Shown here: positions 5,156-6,995 of the stretch, piece by piece
Layout of the letters: the number at the start of each line of letters is the position of its first letter
Numbering within the stretch: position 1 is the first letter of the stretch
Origin: a bacterium
GTDB lineage: Bacteria > Ratteibacteria > UBA8468
Assembly: GCA_030630065.1 (NCBI GenBank)
Contig: DAOVNU010000039.1
Location: 1-6,995 of the forward strand
DNA: 6,995 nt
Direction of reading: 5' to 3'
Position numbers and translations under genes: made by a program
Notes under the pieces: generated by a model
Told to the model about the DNA's origin: nothing
Seen by the model: only the letters and a program-made list of their open reading frames with translations
The model's database searches: none

Positions 5156-6849
5156 TTTTTCCAAGCAATGAAATTTCCCAATACCAGATAGTCCATATTA
5201 CTTCTTTTGAAGGAAAGAATTGCATCCTCCGGGGTACAAACAATCGGCTCTCCTTTCAGATTAAAGGAGGTATTCAAAAGCACGGGAACCCCTGTAATTT
5301 TCTGGAATTCTTTGAGTAACTCCCAGAAAAGCGGATTGGTTTGCCTGTTCACTGTCTGAACTCTGGCGGTACCATCTATATGGACTACCGCAGGAATCAT
5401 GGTCATCTTAGAAGGTTTGACCCTGTACACCAGGAGCATAAAAGGGGAAATATCCGTTTTCATTTCAAAGTATTCATTTGCATTCTCCTCCAGGACCGCC
5501 GGAGCAAAGGGGCGGAATGAGGCACGAAATTTTACCCTTTTGTTTAAAACGTCTTTCATCTCTTTCTTGCGTGGGTCGGCTAATATACTTCTATTTCCCA
5601 GAGCCCTTGGTCCCCATTCCATTCTTCCCTGAAACCACCCGATAATCTTCCCCTGGGATAAGAATCCGGCGGACTCGCCTATAATATTTTCTTCGCAGCG
5701 AAAAGAAAGCCCTGAACTTTGCAAAGCCGTCTGACATTGAGAAGACGTGAATTCCGGACCCCAGTAGGCATGCTCCATCTGGAAAGAGCGGTTTCTATTC
5801 AAGAGAACATTATAAATGTATAAAGCACAACCCAGAGACGTTCCCGCATCAAAAGATGCGGGCTGGATATAGAGACGTTTAAATGGGGTATTTTCCAGTA
5901 TCTTTCCGTTCATTGCACTATTCAGGGCTACCCCGCCTGCCATCGTTAAATTCTCACATTTAGTTTTCTTATAAAGATGCCTTAAGATATGAAAAATGCT
6001 TTCTTCCAAAATTTTCTGACAGCTTGCCGCAATGTCAACAAAACGTTGCTTTAAAATATCTTCTCCTTTAACATAAGCCGGTCCGAATAATTCTTCAAAC
6101 TTCTTAGAGTACCATCTGTCCCTTCCCCAATGATGGATAAAATAATCTAAGTCAAGTTTAAACCCTCCGTGAGGAAGAAGGATAACAATCTGCTTAAATT
6201 TATCGTAATAGCGTGGTTTCCCGTAGGAAGCCAAGCCCATCACCTGGTATTCATCGGCATTGGGCTGAAAACCCAAATACTGAGTAATTGCAGCATAAAG
6301 AATCCCTAAGGAATGAGGATATTTAATGGTTGATAATTCAGAGATTTGATTACCCTCACCTTTGCCAAAATAGGTGGAATGAATCTCCCCGGCAAGGTCC
6401 ACCGAAAGGATAGCCGCTTCCTCAAAAGGAGAAACAAGAAAGGTGCTGGCGGCATGCGCCAAATGGTGAGGGATAAAATAAAATTTATTTCTATATCCCA
6501 GATTTTTGAGAACAGAAGCGATAGCAAGATGGGATTTCCATATTCTAACCGTTCCCCGCGGTATCTGATGATGACCTAAAAAGGACAAGGTGTGCGGTAG
6601 ATATCTTAAGCCAATGAAAATTCTTCGGGGAATTCCCAACCATGGCCTCCAGTAAAATCCAATATGCTGAATTTCTTTTAGAGAGATTTTTTCTTTCTCC
6701 AGGCAGAAATTGAGGGACTGCACAGGAAAATTCCCATCATACTTAATTCTACTGAACCTTTCCTCCTCAGCAGCAGCAATTAACTGACCATCCTTAACCA
6801 AAGAAACCGAAGCATTATGAAGGTGACAGTTTAGTCCTAAAATATACAT
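5152..6849 (-). CDS. NodU/CmcH/TobZ-family O-carbamoyltransferase
   Basis: The 565-residue protein is about the size of characterised family members such as TobZ. This family moves a carbamoyl group from carbamoyl phosphate to a hydroxyl, using ATP and a carbamoyl-adenylate intermediate. It has an N-terminal Kae1-like ASKHA domain and a C-terminal YrdC-like domain, and is cytoplasmic. Visible landmarks are the opening MYILGLNCHLHNAS, AAEEERFSRIK at 25-35, the metal-site HHLAHAAS at 128-135 (H128, H129, H132), VDLAGE at 150-155, MGLASYGKP at 204-212, GGVALNS at 305-311, DAGTSLG at 334-340, GRMEWGPRALGNRSILADPR at 408-427 and NTSFNLKGEPIV at 526-537. No motif is lost, so it is probably active. 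The usual D-G-x-G-E near the metal site reads D-L-A-G-E here. The ATG at 6849 overlaps the preceding TAA, and the TGA overlaps the next ATG (ATGA). Context suggests a sugar or lipid-linked glycan as acceptor, which is inference. Confidence 0.95.
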   Translation of the reverse strand: MYILGLNCHLHNASVSLVKDGQLIAAAEEERFSRIKYDGNFPVQSLNFCLEKEKISLKEIQHIGFYWRPWLGIPRRIFIGLRYLPHTLSFLGHHQIPRGTVRIWKSHLAIASVLKNLGYRNKFYFIPHHLAHAASTFLVSPFEEAAILSVDLAGEIHSTYFGKGEGNQISELSTIKYPHSLGILYAAITQYLGFQPNADEYQVMGLASYGKPRYYDKFKQIVILLPHGGFKLDLDYFIHHWGRDRWYSKKFEELFGPAYVKGEDILKQRFVDIAASCQKILEESIFHILRHLYKKTKCENLTMAGGVALNSAMNGKILENTPFKRLYIQPASFDAGTSLGCALYIYNVLLNRNRSFQMEHAYWGPEFTSSQCQTALQSSGLSFRCEENIIGESAGFLSQGKIIGWFQGRMEWGPRALGNRSILADPRKKEMKDVLNKRVKFRASFRPFAPAVLEENANEYFEMKTDISPFMLLVYRVKPSKMTMIPAVVHIDGTARVQTVNRQTNPLFWELLKEFQKITGVPVLLNTSFNLKGEPIVCTPEDAILSFKRSNMDYLVLGNFIAWKK

Positions 6850-6995
6850 TATTTTATTGATTTGCTCAAAGTTCGGTAAATTTCATCGTTCCTTCTTACC
6901 ATCATTTCTACAGTGAAATCCTGCTCTATCTTTTTTCTGCCGGCAATACCCATATTTCTTGCCCTCTCTCCATTTTGTAACAGGATAAGGATTGC
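6849..6995 (-). CDS. GT4-like glycosyltransferase, C-terminal fragment
   Basis: This is the 3' end of a gene that begins outside the window. Translating inward from base 6995 gives 48 residues with no internal stop, ending in TAA at 6851-6849. The fragment starts AILILLQNGERARNMGIAGR and continues with a KKIEQDF segment and a terminal EIYRTLSKSIK helix. A run of 'leucine-rich helix, then R-A-R-x-M-G-x-A-G-R, then a basic/acidic amphipathic helix with (E/Q)-x-F' is the usual C-terminal tail of GT-B fold GT4 glycosyltransferases, where it packs back on the N-terminal domain. The catalytic region is not visible, so donor and acceptor are unknown. Its stop overlaps the next start by one base (TAATG), which fits co-translation with the carbamoyltransferase. 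The family call is a judgement from the tail only. A different GT-B enzyme is possible. Confidence 0.75.
   Translation of the reverse strand, partial: AILILLQNGERARNMGIAGRKKIEQDFTVEMMVRRNDEIYRTLSKSIK

Noticed and set aside
5156..5164. TTG start at 5164 for the membrane glycosyltransferase
   Set aside because: It adds only three residues, lies further inside the carbamoyltransferase, and is a weaker start codon than the ATG at 5155 with its ATGA overlap.
6306..6527. Minus-strand open frame inside the carbamoyltransferase
   Set aside because: It is an out-of-frame shadow of the HHLAHAAS/DLAGE region of the real gene. Other minus-strand shadows at 1421-1621, 2393-2596 and 4410-4640 are likewise unsupported.
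1..6995. CRISPR arrays, tandem repeats, insertion sequences, tRNA or rRNA genes, phage or defence genes
   Set aside because: No repeated spacer pattern, terminal inverted repeats, transposase motifs or RNA gene signatures were seen by eye. Almost every base is accounted for by glycan genes.

Overview
The window is one stretch of a cell-surface glycan (O-antigen, capsule or glycolipid-like) biosynthesis cluster. All seven supportable genes, five complete and two partial, lie on the minus strand, so transcription runs from base 6995 towards base 1. The DNA is AT-rich by eye, with many AAA, ATA and TTA/TTT codons, and some starts have purine-rich Shine-Dalgarno-like sequences. This points to a bacterium with moderately low GC. 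The gene mix (a NodU/CmcH-type carbamoyltransferase, GT2 enzymes of the dolichol-phosphate-mannose-synthase type, and GT-C membrane glycosyltransferases) is common in environmental and uncultivated bacteria. The sequence does not allow a phylum to be named with confidence.

Layout in transcription order: (1) 6995-6849, the last 48 residues of a GT4-like glycosyltransferase; (2) 6849-5152, an O-carbamoyltransferase; (3) 5155-3971, a GT39/ArnT-like membrane glycosyltransferase; (4) 3974-3357, a class I SAM-dependent methyltransferase; (5) 3354-2647, a GT2 glycosyltransferase; (6) 2654-957, a second, larger GT39-like membrane glycosyltransferase; (7) 955-275, a second GT2 glycosyltransferase; (8) 258-1, the first 86 residues of an NAD-dependent nucleotide-sugar epimerase resembling CDP-paratose 2-epimerase (tyvelose epimerase). 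Items 1 and 8 run off the window.

Packing is extremely tight. Junctions are TAATG, ATGA, ATGA, a 2-base gap, an 8-base overlap, a 1-base gap and a 16-base gap. No stretch is free of genes long enough to hold a promoter or terminator, so the window is best read as the inside of one polycistronic operon with translational coupling.

Inferred working model: the epimerase supplies a nucleotide sugar. The GT4 enzyme and possibly the GT2 enzymes build a lipid-linked glycan. The GT2 enzymes may instead charge polyprenyl phosphate with sugars that the GT-C enzymes then transfer on the outer face of the membrane. The carbamoyltransferase and methyltransferase may decorate the glycan. The sugars, the acceptor and the final polymer cannot be read from the sequence. 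No flippase, polymerase, ligase, RNA gene, mobile element, CRISPR array or clearly new system was seen.
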